Source: an uncultured Holophagaceae bacterium
GTDB lineage: Bacteria > Acidobacteriota > Holophagae > Holophagales > Holophagaceae
Reading direction: 5' to 3'
Length of the DNA: 15,687 bases
Assembly (NCBI GenBank): GCA_903876615.1
Contig: CAIRAS010000415.1
Location: 1 to 15,687 of the forward strand
Every line of letters begins with the position of its first letter. Positions within the stretch are counted from its first letter, which is position 1. The position numbers and the translations under genes are program-made. Below the pieces are notes generated by a model. It searched no databases, was not told where the DNA came from, and saw nothing but the letters and a program-made list of their open reading frames with translations. Below, in pieces: positions 6,210 through 15,559 of this stretch.

Positions 6210-7802
6210 ATGCATGCCCTGCTGCCCTTTCTGGTCGCGGCCAGCCTCATCGCCCAGCCCGCGCCACCGAAGGTGCAGGAGGCCCCCCTGCGGGCCCACC
6301 TGGCCTTCCTCGCCGATGACCTGCTCGAGGGCCGGGGCACGGGGCAGCGGGGGGCCGAGCTCACGGTCCGCTACCTGGAGACCCAACTTCAGGCCCTGGG
6401 TGCCGCCCCTGGGCGGGGCAAGTCCTACCGCCAGCCTGTGAGCCTGCTCGGGCTGCGGACCCTCGTCGGCCGCAGCACCCTCAGCTTCATGAGCGAAGGC
6501 GCCTGCTCCAGCCCGGCCTTCGGCGCCGAGTTCGTCTTCGGCTCCGGGGTGGCGAAGGCCGAGCAGACCTTTGATGCGCCCGTGGTCTTCCTGGGCTTCG
6601 GCATCGAGGCGGCCGAGTACCTCTGGGACGACTTCAAGGGCCTGGATGTGCGCGGCAAGGTGCTGCTGCTGCTGGTGAACGAACCGGCCCCTACAGCGGA
6701 GGAACCCGGCCTCTTCGACGGCCCCAACCTCAGCATCTACGGCCGCTGGACCACCAAGTTCGAGATGGCCGCCCGGCACGGTGCCGCCGGGGTGCTGCTC
6801 ATCCACACCACCGCCTCGGCCAGTTATGGCTGGCCCGTGGTCCGGAACGGCTGGGACGGTGAGCGCTTCCGGCTGGCCCAGGAGCCCGAGGGCCCGCCCC
6901 TTGAGGGCTGGCTGACCGAGGAGACGGCCCGGGCCCTGGTCCAGCGCGGTGGCCAGGACCTGGATGCCCTCCGGATTCAGGCCCAGCGCCGCGACTTCCG
7001 CCCCGTGCCCCTGGGCCTGACCCTGAAGGGCACCCTGGTCAGCGCCGTGCGGACCGTGGAGCAGTTCAATGTGGCGGGTGTGGTGCCCGGCACGGATCCC
7101 AAGCTGAAGCAGGAGTTGGTGATCTATTCCGCCCACTGGGATCACCTGGGCAAGGGCCTCACCCCCTCCACGGACACCCACCCGGGCCACGAGACCGACA
7201 CGATCTACAACGGCGCCGTGGACAACGCCTCGGGCTGCGCGGCCCTTCTGGCCATGGCCCGATCCGCCGTGGCCCGGCCCGCCAAGCGCAGCCAGATGTT
7301 CCTGTTCGTCTGTGCCGAGGAGCAGGGCCTGCTGGGCTCGCGGGCCTACGCCGCGGCACCCCTCTGGCCCCTGGCCACGACCGCGGCGGACCTCAACCTG
7401 GACAGCCTCAACTGGGTCGCGCCCACCCGGGACATCGGCCTGCCCTTTGGCGAGCGCAGCACCCTGGGGGAGACGGGACGCGTCCTGGCCAAGGCCCAGG
7501 GGCTGACTGTGGCACGGCCCCACCCGGACACCGCTGGGGGCTACTTCCGCTCCGACCACTACAGCTTCGTCCAGGCGGGCGTCCCAGCCCTGTCCGTGGG
7601 CGGCGGCCGGGACTACCTCGGCCCCGATCCCGCCGCCCTGAGGGCCAAGGCCGCCACCATGGGCGCCCGCTACCACCAGGTAACCGACGAATACGATCCC
7701 GCCTGGGACCTGCGCGGCATGGTCCAGCAGGCCCAGTTCACCTTCGACCTGGGCCAGGCCGTCGCCAACGCGGCCGAAAAGCCCCGCTTCCTGGGGCGCT
7801 GA
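6210..7802 (+). CDS. secreted M28-family zinc metallopeptidase with PA domain
   Basis: Predicted exported aminopeptidase-like hydrolase. The 530-residue product starts with a Sec-type signal (MHALLPFLVAASLIAQPAPP); GGAG lies 5 nt before the ATG. A PA (protease-associated) segment covers about residues 120-235, including GFGIEAAEYLWDDFKGLDVRGKV-type sequence and a HGAAGVLLIH strand. The catalytic domain carries the expected di-zinc set: H309 and D311 in SAHWDHLG, D338 in AVDNASG, E370-E371 in CAEEQG, D398 in NLDSLN, and H489 in YHQVTDEYDP. A SDHYSFVQAGVPALSVGGG segment is also typical. Substrate cannot be told; relatives cleave N-terminal residues from peptides and are often nutrient-scavenging. 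The stop is only 4 bp from the convergent pfkA stop. Upstream is the repeat-rich spacer; no clear promoter was identified. Confidence 0.93.
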   Translation: MHALLPFLVAASLIAQPAPPKVQEAPLRAHLAFLADDLLEGRGTGQRGAELTVRYLETQLQALGAAPGRGKSYRQPVSLLGLRTLVGRSTLSFMSEGACSSPAFGAEFVFGSGVAKAEQTFDAPVVFLGFGIEAAEYLWDDFKGLDVRGKVLLLLVNEPAPTAEEPGLFDGPNLSIYGRWTTKFEMAARHGAAGVLLIHTTASASYGWPVVRNGWDGERFRLAQEPEGPPLEGWLTEETARALVQRGGQDLDALRIQAQRRDFRPVPLGLTLKGTLVSAVRTVEQFNVAGVVPGTDPKLKQELVIYSAHWDHLGKGLTPSTDTHPGHETDTIYNGAVDNASGCAALLAMARSAVARPAKRSQMFLFVCAEEQGLLGSRAYAAAPLWPLATTAADLNLDSLNWVAPTRDIGLPFGERSTLGETGRVLAKAQGLTVARPHPDTAGGYFRSDHYSFVQAGVPALSVGGGRDYLGPDPAALRAKAATMGARYHQVTDEYDPAWDLRGMVQQAQFTFDLGQAVANAAEKPRFLGR

Positions 7803-7806
7803 AGCC

Positions 7807-8916
7807 TCAGTCCCCGAAGCAGATACCCAGGTCGCGGCCGGTCTGGATGGTGTCGCAGTCCAGGGGCACGCCCTTCATGCGCCCGGCGACCTCATCCAGG
7901 GGCACGTAGTTCACGTTGGGGAAGCCCAGGGCCACCATGATGCCGCTGTGGCCCTCGTTCAGCGCCCGCACGGCCGCGGCGCCGAACCGGAGCGCCGCCA
8001 GGCGGTCGAAGCTGGTGGGGCTGCCGCCCCGGAGGAGGTGCCCCAGCACCACCACACGGGCGTCCTTGCCCGTGAGCTCCTGCAGGGCCTTGGCCACCCG
8101 CTCGCCCTCGCCGCCCAGGCGCTCCTCGTGGCCGATCTCCGCTGCCTGGAGGACGGCGCGGTGGCCGTCCGCGGGCTTGGCGCCCTCGGCCACGGTCACT
8201 AGGCTGTAGAGGCGGCCGTGGTTGTCCCGCTCCCGGATCTTCGCGGCGACCTTGTCCAGATTGAAGGGGATCTCGGGGATCAGGATGCTATGGGAGCCCC
8301 CGGAAATGCCCGCGTGGAGGGCGATCCAGCCCGCATAGCGGCCCATGACCTCCACCACGATGATCCGCTGGTGGCTCTCGGCGGTGCTGTGCAGGCGGTC
8401 GAGGCACTCGGTGGCAAAGCCCACGGCCGTGTCGAAGCCGAAGGTGGTGTTGGTCTTGTCCAGGTCGTTGTCGATGGTCTTGGGCACGCCCACCACCCGG
8501 AGGCCCTTCTTGGCCAGGGCGTGGGCGATGGTGAGGGAGCCATCCCCGCCGATGGACACCAGGGCGTCCAGCTCCCGGCGGCCGAAGTACTCCAGGATCT
8601 CATCCGTGCGGTCCACTTCCCGCAGGGTGCCGTCGGGCATCCTGATGGGGAAGTGCAGGGGGTTGCCCTTGTTTGTGGTGCCAAGGATGGTGCCGCCCAG
8701 GTGGGCGATGCCCCGCACCCGCTCCCGGGTGAGCTTGAACACGCCCCCCTCGGGGTAGCGCTCGGGGAACAGGATGCCGTTGTAGCCCTCGTGGATCCCG
8801 TAGACCTCCCAGCCCAGGTTGGTGGCCGCGATGACCGTGGCCCGGATGACGGCGTTGAGGCCAGGCGCGTCGCCGCCCCCTGTGCAGATGGCGATGCGAC
8901 GGATGGAATTGGACAT
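7807..8916 (-). CDS. pfkA: 6-phosphofructokinase (ATP- or PPi-dependent; mixed donor-site signature)
   Basis: Phosphorylates fructose 6-phosphate to the 1,6-bisphosphate in glycolysis. The 369-residue protein shows the phosphate-binding GGGDAPGLNAVIR (13-25), IGGDGS (122-127), PKTIDND (145-151, catalytic base D149) and EVMGRYAGWIAL (189-200). At the two donor-discriminating positions, E. coli Gly104 and Gly124, it has Gly126 and Lys146. The first is ATP-like and the second is PPi-like, a mix known in longer group III enzymes, some of which use ATP. The donor is therefore unresolved, with ATP somewhat likelier (inference). The frame extends about 30 codons upstream to an ATG at 9006, but the chosen ATG (8916) has the purine-rich GGAAGGAAGGG just before it and the family N-terminus. 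It is divergent from gap and tail to tail with the M28 gene. Confidence 0.93.
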   Translation of the reverse strand: MSNSIRRIAICTGGGDAPGLNAVIRATVIAATNLGWEVYGIHEGYNGILFPERYPEGGVFKLTRERVRGIAHLGGTILGTTNKGNPLHFPIRMPDGTLREVDRTDEILEYFGRRELDALVSIGGDGSLTIAHALAKKGLRVVGVPKTIDNDLDKTNTTFGFDTAVGFATECLDRLHSTAESHQRIIVVEVMGRYAGWIALHAGISGGSHSILIPEIPFNLDKVAAKIRERDNHGRLYSLVTVAEGAKPADGHRAVLQAAEIGHEERLGGEGERVAKALQELTGKDARVVVLGHLLRGGSPTSFDRLAALRFGAAAVRALNEGHSGIMVALGFPNVNYVPLDEVAGRMKGVPLDCDTIQTGRDLGICFGD

Positions 8917-9021
8917 AGCGGCCCTTCCTTCCTGGGATCTTGTGAGAATACCGGAACCTCCGCCCAGGATCGTGAGATTGACCCCGAACACCGCCGGGGC
9001 GAACATGGATGGCGTGCCGCT

Positions 9022-10179
<1,158 letters not shown>

Positions 10180-10218
10180 TCGTCAGGCCAACCGCACCAA
10201 AGGTTAGCCCAGCGTTAT

Positions 10219-10250
10219 CGCCCCCGGGACGAACCCGGGGACGTTTTTCG
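10219..10250 (+). terminator. intrinsic terminator of gap
   Basis: CCCCGGG (10222-10228), loop ACGAA, CCCGGGG (10234-10240) form a 7-bp GC stem. It is extended by a CG/CG pair across one mismatch (10219-10220 with 10242-10243). TTTTT (10244-10248) and further T-rich sequence follow directly. It is well placed for gap and does not serve the opposite strand, where no T-tract follows. Confidence 0.88.
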
Positions 10251-10273
10251 TTTCTTGCGGGGCCAGGCACAGA

Positions 10274-10291
10274 CCCTGGCTCTCGCCAGGG
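10274..10291 (-). terminator. stem-loop at the 3' end of the giant lipoprotein gene
   Basis: CCCTGGC and GCCAGGG form a perfect 7-bp stem starting 4 bp after the stop codon. On the minus strand the loop is GAGA, a GNRA-type tetraloop. An overlapping alternative stem, GCCAGG/CCTGGC (10262-10267 and 10275-10280), can form instead. No T-tract follows, so it may be an mRNA end-stabilising hairpin or a factor-dependent stop. Confidence 0.45.
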
Positions 10292-10295
10292 CGGG

Positions 10296-13200
10296 TCACT
10301 CCACCGAGATCGTGATCGTTTTGGTGGCGGTGTTGGCGTTAGCAACCAGGTTGGTGCCAATGACGGTGCCAGCAATGTCGATCGACTGCAGGCTGTAGCT
10401 CATCCCAACAATATTCACCACGACGGTGTCTGTCCCCGTGAAGCCATGGCTTGGCTGGTAACTGAGGACCCGACCGCTCAGGGTGGCGGTGCCATGGCTC
10501 CCTTGCTGAGTGATGGTCAGGGCGGTTGCGCTCCAGGTGCCATCCTCGATGACCGTAGACACATCCATGGGCACCCTTACCGTGCCGGTGCCAGTGCTTG
10601 TGGAGGTCGTGTTCGTGGTTGTGTTGATCCACGACCCCACATAGGCGGTCACGGTGACCGCGGCCGCATTGGAGGACACTCCCGCCAAGTGCGCTGTGAG
10701 CTGGGCGCTACCGGCACTAAGGGGCCTGACTCGAGCATTATCCATGACGGCCTTGCTGGCATCGGAAGAAGACCACGCCACGGTGGCGGTGATATTGGCC
10801 GTGGACCCATCCGAATAGGTCCCTGTGGCTGTGAGTTGCTGATTCCCAGACCTTGCGACCAGGCTGAAGTTGGTGGGGCTGATGGCGATGGACACGAGCG
10901 TGACCGCGGGGACCGGCGTGGCGTTGACCGTTGCGGGCGTGCCTGGGGTGGTGCCGCTGCCGTTGACCGCGTTGACCGAGAACACATAGGGGACGTTGTT
11001 CAGGAGCCCCGTGACGGTGGTGGAGGTTCCCGCCAAGTTGGCCTTGTAGTGAACCGCCTCGGGGGCATTCTGCTCGTAGTAGTCCACCTGGTAGGTCGTC
11101 GCAGCAGTGGCTGCGGTCCAACTTAGGCTTACCTGTCCATCCCCGGCCGTGGCCGCCAGGTTCGTGGGGGCCCCGGGCGGGTTCGCCACAAAGGGGCCCG
11201 GCAGGTAGACCTCGGTGACAGTGTTACCCCCGAGGGCGCAGACAACCGTGCCATCGGACATTCTTACTACACCGGCGGGACTCCCCAGGGACACGTTGGC
11301 GCCTAGGCTCCAGGTTCCCGTCCCCGGGTTAAAGATCTCCGTACTGAGGTAGTACATCCCATAGGTGAGTTCCGTGGCGGGGCTGCCGATCCCGGGAAGA
11401 AAGCCCCCGATGACCATGACTCTTCCGTCTAAAAGCCGGACGGCATTGTGGCTCGAGCGCCCTGCACTAAGGCTGGTTGCTGCGGACCAGATGCCTGTCG
11501 CGGGGTCGTAGGTTTCCGTGCTGGCGAAGGGTTGGTAGTAGGTCGGGCCGTAGCCGCCAATCGCCAACACCTTGCCGTTCGCCAGCAGGGTCGAGCTGAA
11601 GTCTCTGCGGGCGGCAGTCATGCTGCCGGTGGCGGTCCAGAGGCCCGTGGCGGGGTCATAGAGCTCTGCGCTGGCGAGTGCGGTGCTGGCACTCGCACCC
11701 CCGCCGTTCACCAAGACCTTGCCGTTCGCCAACAGGGTGGCCGTGGCCCCAGACCGCGCCACGTTCAGGCTCCCGGTTGCCGACCATAGCCCGGTCGCCG
11801 GATCGTAGAGCTCCGCGCTGGCCAAATAACTGGCCTGCCCCGTCCCGCCTGCCACGAGGACCTTGCCGCTCGACAGCAAGGTGGCGGTGTGGGCGACCCG
11901 CCCCGTGCCCAGGCTGCCGGTCAGGGACCAGGTGCCCGACGCAAAATCATAGAGTTCTGTGGTGGTTGGGTAGCCGCTCTGGGCAGACCCGCCGGCCACC
12001 AGCACTTTGCTGTTGTTCAGGAGGGTTGCGGTGGAGAGCTCCCGCGCGGTGTTCAAGCTGCCGGTGGCGGTCCATAGCCCCGTGGCGGGGTTGCAGAGCT
12101 CTGTCGTGGCAACGGGATAGGCAGGGTTTCCGATAATTGGCCGCCCCCCGATGGCCAGCACTTTTTCCGTGGAAAGCCGGACGATGGTTGTGTTCAAGCG
12201 AGGCGTGCCGAGGCCGGCAGGCTGAGACCAGGTTCCGGCCGTCGGATCATAGGTCTCCGCGCTGGTAAGGAGCCTGCTCTCATTCGCCCCCCCAACAGCC
12301 AGAACCTGCCCACTCGCCAGGAGGACTGCGCTGTGAATGCTGCGCGCCTCAGCGAGTCCGCCCGTCGCTGTCCAGAGGGTGGTCGCGGGATCATAGATTA
12401 GGGCCGTCGCGTCGAAACCAGAAGCTCCACCCGAGGCGGATCGGTCACCCCCGGCGACCAGCACCTTCCCGCTCGCAAGCAGGGTAACGGAGTGGCGGGC
12501 CCGGGTGGTGCCCATGCCAGTGGTGGGAGACCAAGTCTCCAGGGCCGGGTCGTAGAGCTCAGCGCTCTCGAGGCTGCCAGTACCGTCATCGCCGCCCGCA
12601 ATAAGGACTTTGCCGTTGCCTAGCCGAATCGCCTCCAAGAAGCCTGAGCGGACTGTCCCCATGCTGCCCGTTGGTTTCCAGGAACCCTCTGCGGGGTCAA
12701 AAAGCTCGGCGGTCTTGAGGTCGACCGTGCTGTTGTTTCCGCCAGCGACCAGAACCTTCCCGTTCCCCAGCAGGGTGATTGCGCTCCCGAGACGCGGGCC
12801 AGCCATGTTGCTGGTGGCGGTCCAGGTGCCGGTTCCCGGATCATAAAGCTCGGCACTGGCCTGGTAGCCCGTAAGACTCTTCCCACCCGTAACCAAGACC
12901 TTCCCGCTGGGGAGCAGGATCGCATTGTGGAAAGCCCGGTCGTTCACCAGGTTGCCCGTGGCTGTCCAGACTCCGGTCCCGGGGTCATAGAGTTCGGCGC
13001 TCACAGTGGGCCCGGTGGCGCCGATGCCGCCCGCCACCAGGACCTTCCCGTTCAATAAGCGGGTGGCACTGTGGGTCCAGCGGGCCGCACCCAGCGGTCC
13101 CGTGGTAACCCACTTGCCGGTGGCCGGATCGAAGAGCTGCGCCTTGGTGGTGAAGTTGATCGAAATGTCCCCCTCTGAGCCACCGACCAACAGGACTCGG

Positions 13201-15248
13201 CCACTGTCGAGAAGGGTGATGGTGGTGCCGACAGAGGGCATCGCCAGCCCACCGTTCTTGACCACCCAGGTACCACTGTCGATGGAGACGACCCTGGTGG
13301 CGGTGGCGTGATCACTGGCCTGGTTCTGGACATCGGCCGAAATCTGGAAGGAGTCCGAGGATGCGGCTGCTGCAAAAGCAGTGGTCGGAAGTTCATGGGT
13401 GGTCGCCAGGACATCGTTGGAAAATGCGATGGCTCCCGTCCCCTGGCCGGAATTGATGGTCGCGGTGGCGGTGCCAGGGGTGACCGTCCACAGGTAGGTC
13501 ATGCCCGCCTGCACGGGCACACTGGCCTGCATCCAGGCGTCCCCCAGATGGATGGAGGTGGGCAGCGCAAGCTCAGCCATGGGCGCAGGCACCACGGTGG
13601 CAGTCGCGCTTCCCGAGCGGGTGCCGGCCCCATTGGTGACGGCCACCGCTGCCGTCAAAGTACCCACGGTTCCAGCGGTGTAGGTCGCAGCAATGGTCCC
13701 TTGGCCGGCAGTGAGGGTGCCCCCGGTGATGGTCCAGACATAGGTGATCCCGGCGCCCTGATCCGTGGTGGAAGCCTGGATGCCGGTGCGACCGGTGGTG
13801 ACATAGGTGGCCGTCTGCACCACGGGAGTGCCTGGGGGCGCGGGGTTCACGGTCAGCGTCGCCGCACTGCTGGTCACACTGCTGATGCTGTTGGTCACCA
13901 CGACCGTGTAGCTGCCCGCGTCGCTGCTCTGGGCTGCCGCAATGGAATAGGTCGCGGCGGTGGCTCCGGAGATTGCGGTGCCATCCTTCTTCCATTGGTA
14001 GCTGAGGGTCCCGCTGCCCGTGGCGGCCACCGTGAAGCTGGCGGAGGCTCCCGCGGTCACGGCCAGACTCGCAGGTTGCGTGCCGATGGTCGGCGCCACG
14101 TTCACCGTCAGCGTGGCCGCCGTGCTAGTCGTGCTGGTGGCCGTGCCACCGAGGGTATTCGTCACCACCACCGTGTAGCTGCCTGCGTCGCTGCTCTGGG
14201 CGGCCGTGATGGCATGGGTGGCTGCGGTGGCTCCGGAGATCGCCGTGCCGCCCTTCTGCCACTGGTAGCTCAGGGTCCCGCTGCCCGTGGCCGCCACCGT
14301 GAAGCTGGCGGCGGCTCCCGCGGTCACGGTTAGGCTCGCGGGTTGCGTGCCGATGGTCGGCGCCACGTTCACTGCCAGGGTGGCGGCGCTGCTGGTCACG
14401 CTGCTGACGACGTTGGTCACCACCACAGTAAAGCTTCCAGCGTCACTGCCCTGGACTGCGGTAATGGCGTAGGTGGCAGCGGTGGCGCCGGAGATGGCCG
14501 TCCCCGCCTTCTTCCACTGATAGGTCAGGGGCGCCGTGCCTGTAGCCACCACCGTAAACGTCGCTGCCGCGCCTGCAGCCACGGTCTGGCTCGCGGGCTG
14601 GGTCGTAATGGATGGCGCCACATTCACCGTCAGCGTGGCCGCCGTGCTGGTCGTGCTGGTGGCGGTGCCACCGAGGGTGTTGGTCACCACCACCGTATAG
14701 CTGCCTGCGTCGCTGCTCTGGGCTGCCGCGATGGGATAGGTGGCGGCGGTGGCTCCAGAGATCGCTGTGCCGTCCTTCTTCCACTGGTAGCTCAGGGTGC
14801 CACTGCCCGTGGCCGCCACCGTGAAGCTGGCGGCGGCTCCCGCGGTCACCGTCAGGCTCGCAGGCTGGGTGCCGATGGTCGGCGCCACATTCACGGTCAG
14901 GGTTGCCGCAGTGCTGGTCACGCTGCTGACGGCGTTGGTCACCACCACCGTGTAGCTGCCGGTGTCGCTGCTCTGCGCCGCGGCGATTGGGTAGGTGGCG
15001 GCGGTGGCACCAGAGATCGCCGTCCCCGCTTTCTGCCACTGGTAGGTCAGGGGCTCTGTCCCGGCGGCCAGCACCGTGAAAGTGGCTGCGGCCCCGGCAT
15101 TCACCGTCAGGCTCACCGGCTGGGCCGTGATGCTCGGCCCCACAACCGGCTCGGGGGAAGCCCCGCCCGTTCCGCGACAACCCACGAAGGAGAGCGCACC
15201 AAGGGAAACAAGAACGGCCACGCAGACACTGCGAAGTGGGCTGAACAT
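10296..15248 (-). CDS. very large surface lipoprotein: Ig-like array, Kelch-like repeats, FN3, BIG2-like and cadherin-like modules
   Basis: A 1650-residue exported protein of unknown function, probably surface-attached. The leader MFSPLRSVCVAVLVSLGALS ends in a lipobox (FVGC, Cys24), so lipid anchoring is predicted. Order: five Ig-like domains (38-467), an Ig/PKD-like linker region (468 to about 680), 13 clear Kelch-like motifs plus a degenerate fourteenth (about 682-1350), an FN3-like domain (about 1357-1448), a BIG2-like domain (about 1449-1538) and a C-terminal module with GTATLSGRVLSYQPSHGFTG resembling cadherin-like (Big_9) repeats. There is no visible catalytic domain, sortase motif or C-terminal secretion signal. 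Adhesion, glycan binding or cell-surface scaffolding is plausible (inference). GGAGG (15257-15253) lies 4 nt before the ATG. The gene has a 439-bp gene-free upstream region and converges on gap. Proteins of this sort are frequently annotated in Acidobacteriota (recollection). Confidence 0.9.
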   Translation of the reverse strand: MFSPLRSVCVAVLVSLGALSFVGCRGTGGASPEPVVGPSITAQPVSLTVNAGAAATFTVLAAGTEPLTYQWQKAGTAISGATAATYPIAAAQSSDTGSYTVVVTNAVSSVTSTAATLTVNVAPTIGTQPASLTVTAGAAASFTVAATGSGTLSYQWKKDGTAISGATAATYPIAAAQSSDAGSYTVVVTNTLGGTATSTTSTAATLTVNVAPSITTQPASQTVAAGAAATFTVVATGTAPLTYQWKKAGTAISGATAATYAITAVQGSDAGSFTVVVTNVVSSVTSSAATLAVNVAPTIGTQPASLTVTAGAAASFTVAATGSGTLSYQWQKGGTAISGATAATHAITAAQSSDAGSYTVVVTNTLGGTATSTTSTAATLTVNVAPTIGTQPASLAVTAGASASFTVAATGSGTLSYQWKKDGTAISGATAATYSIAAAQSSDAGSYTVVVTNSISSVTSSAATLTVNPAPPGTPVVQTATYVTTGRTGIQASTTDQGAGITYVWTITGGTLTAGQGTIAATYTAGTVGTLTAAVAVTNGAGTRSGSATATVVPAPMAELALPTSIHLGDAWMQASVPVQAGMTYLWTVTPGTATATINSGQGTGAIAFSNDVLATTHELPTTAFAAAASSDSFQISADVQNQASDHATATRVVSIDSGTWVVKNGGLAMPSVGTTITLLDSGRVLLVGGSEGDISINFTTKAQLFDPATGKWVTTGPLGAARWTHSATRLLNGKVLVAGGIGATGPTVSAELYDPGTGVWTATGNLVNDRAFHNAILLPSGKVLVTGGKSLTGYQASAELYDPGTGTWTATSNMAGPRLGSAITLLGNGKVLVAGGNNSTVDLKTAELFDPAEGSWKPTGSMGTVRSGFLEAIRLGNGKVLIAGGDDGTGSLESAELYDPALETWSPTTGMGTTRARHSVTLLASGKVLVAGGDRSASGGASGFDATALIYDPATTLWTATGGLAEARSIHSAVLLASGQVLAVGGANESRLLTSAETYDPTAGTWSQPAGLGTPRLNTTIVRLSTEKVLAIGGRPIIGNPAYPVATTELCNPATGLWTATGSLNTARELSTATLLNNSKVLVAGGSAQSGYPTTTELYDFASGTWSLTGSLGTGRVAHTATLLSSGKVLVAGGTGQASYLASAELYDPATGLWSATGSLNVARSGATATLLANGKVLVNGGGASASTALASAELYDPATGLWTATGSMTAARRDFSSTLLANGKVLAIGGYGPTYYQPFASTETYDPATGIWSAATSLSAGRSSHNAVRLLDGRVMVIGGFLPGIGSPATELTYGMYYLSTEIFNPGTGTWSLGANVSLGSPAGVVRMSDGTVVCALGGNTVTEVYLPGPFVANPPGAPTNLAATAGDGQVSLSWTAATAATTYQVDYYEQNAPEAVHYKANLAGTSTTVTGLLNNVPYVFSVNAVNGSGTTPGTPATVNATPVPAVTLVSIAISPTNFSLVARSGNQQLTATGTYSDGSTANITATVAWSSSDASKAVMDNARVRPLSAGSAQLTAHLAGVSSNAAAVTVTAYVGSWINTTTNTTSTSTGTGTVRVPMDVSTVIEDGTWSATALTITQQGSHGTATLSGRVLSYQPSHGFTGTDTVVVNIVGMSYSLQSIDIAGTVIGTNLVANANTATKTITISVE
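11199..13205 (-). repeat. Kelch-like repeat array (about 14 motifs, about 48 residues each)
   Basis: Each unit reads approximately NGKVLVAGG...AELYDPATGxWTATGSL...RxxHSATLL. I count thirteen full units from residue 682 and a degenerate fourteenth (DGTVVCALGG). Fourteen fits two seven-bladed beta-propellers. Unit 13 has a long insert before its NPGTGTW segment, and unit 8 lacks the usual Tyr-Asp (ELCNPATG). Confidence 0.85.
13848..15137 (-). repeat. Ig-like domain array with alternating 85/89-residue units
   Basis: Units begin at residues 38, 123, 212, 297 and 386, giving lengths 85, 89, 85, 89 and about 82-85. Units 1 and 3 open PSITxQP; units 2, 4 and 5 open PTIGTQPAS. Only units 2 and 4 carry the TNTLGGTATSTTSTAATL ending. 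DNA of units 2 (14616-14882) and 4 (14094-14360) is nearly identical over long stretches, so the underlying duplicated unit is about 522 bp. Confidence 0.85.
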
Positions 15249-15559
15249 GGTTCCTCCACCAGATGTCCGAACTATGGTGCTCCCCGGTCATTAGTAAATA
15301 TGCTTAACTACTTATACGTAGAGAATGGCTTTAAGCGCCCTAGGCATACCCTTTAAGGTAAACCAATTAATTATTTACCGCGGGCATGGACCCAGGGTTA
15401 TCCATGGAACCCCAACCTCAGGGCGCCCCTGGCGAGCTTTTTATTGGTTCATCCGGGATTTCCGGGGAAGAAGAACCGCCAACGGCAGAGGAAACGGATG
15501 GTGCCGATAGGTTCCGACCGACCCCTGCAAGGGCCTGCTTTCGGCTCCTCTTGGCAGTT
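15249..15559. other. gene-free upstream region of the giant lipoprotein gene
   Basis: No convincing gene. The part at about 15285-15380 is notably AT-rich against the GC-rich background and probably holds the minus-strand promoter. A TATAAG at 15319-15314 on that strand is a possible -10, but no good -35 is found. GGGTT/AACCC (15395-15399 and 15408-15412) can form a small hairpin. CAGGG/CCCTG (15419-15431) followed by TTTTT at 15438-15442 is a weak plus-strand terminator candidate. Short open frames here lack coding character. Confidence 0.5.
15357..15379. promoter_or_regulatory. AT-rich dyad upstream of the lipoprotein gene (candidate operator)
   Basis: GGTAAA (15357-15362) and TTTACC (15374-15379) flank an AATTAATT core (15365-15372), itself a palindrome. 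The 23-bp site lies about 110 bp upstream of the ATG, in the AT-rich patch. Confidence 0.4.

Noticed and set aside
8978..9006. TTGACC-17-GAACAT as a gap promoter.
   Set aside because: The -10 matches only 3 of 6 positions and lies far from the start codon; not strong enough to call.
13308..15356. Long plus-strand open frames (over 330 codons) across the Ig and linker region, rich in Gly, His and Arg.
   Set aside because: They are the complement of repetitive Ala/Thr/Val codons in the lipoprotein; repetition keeps the antisense frame open.
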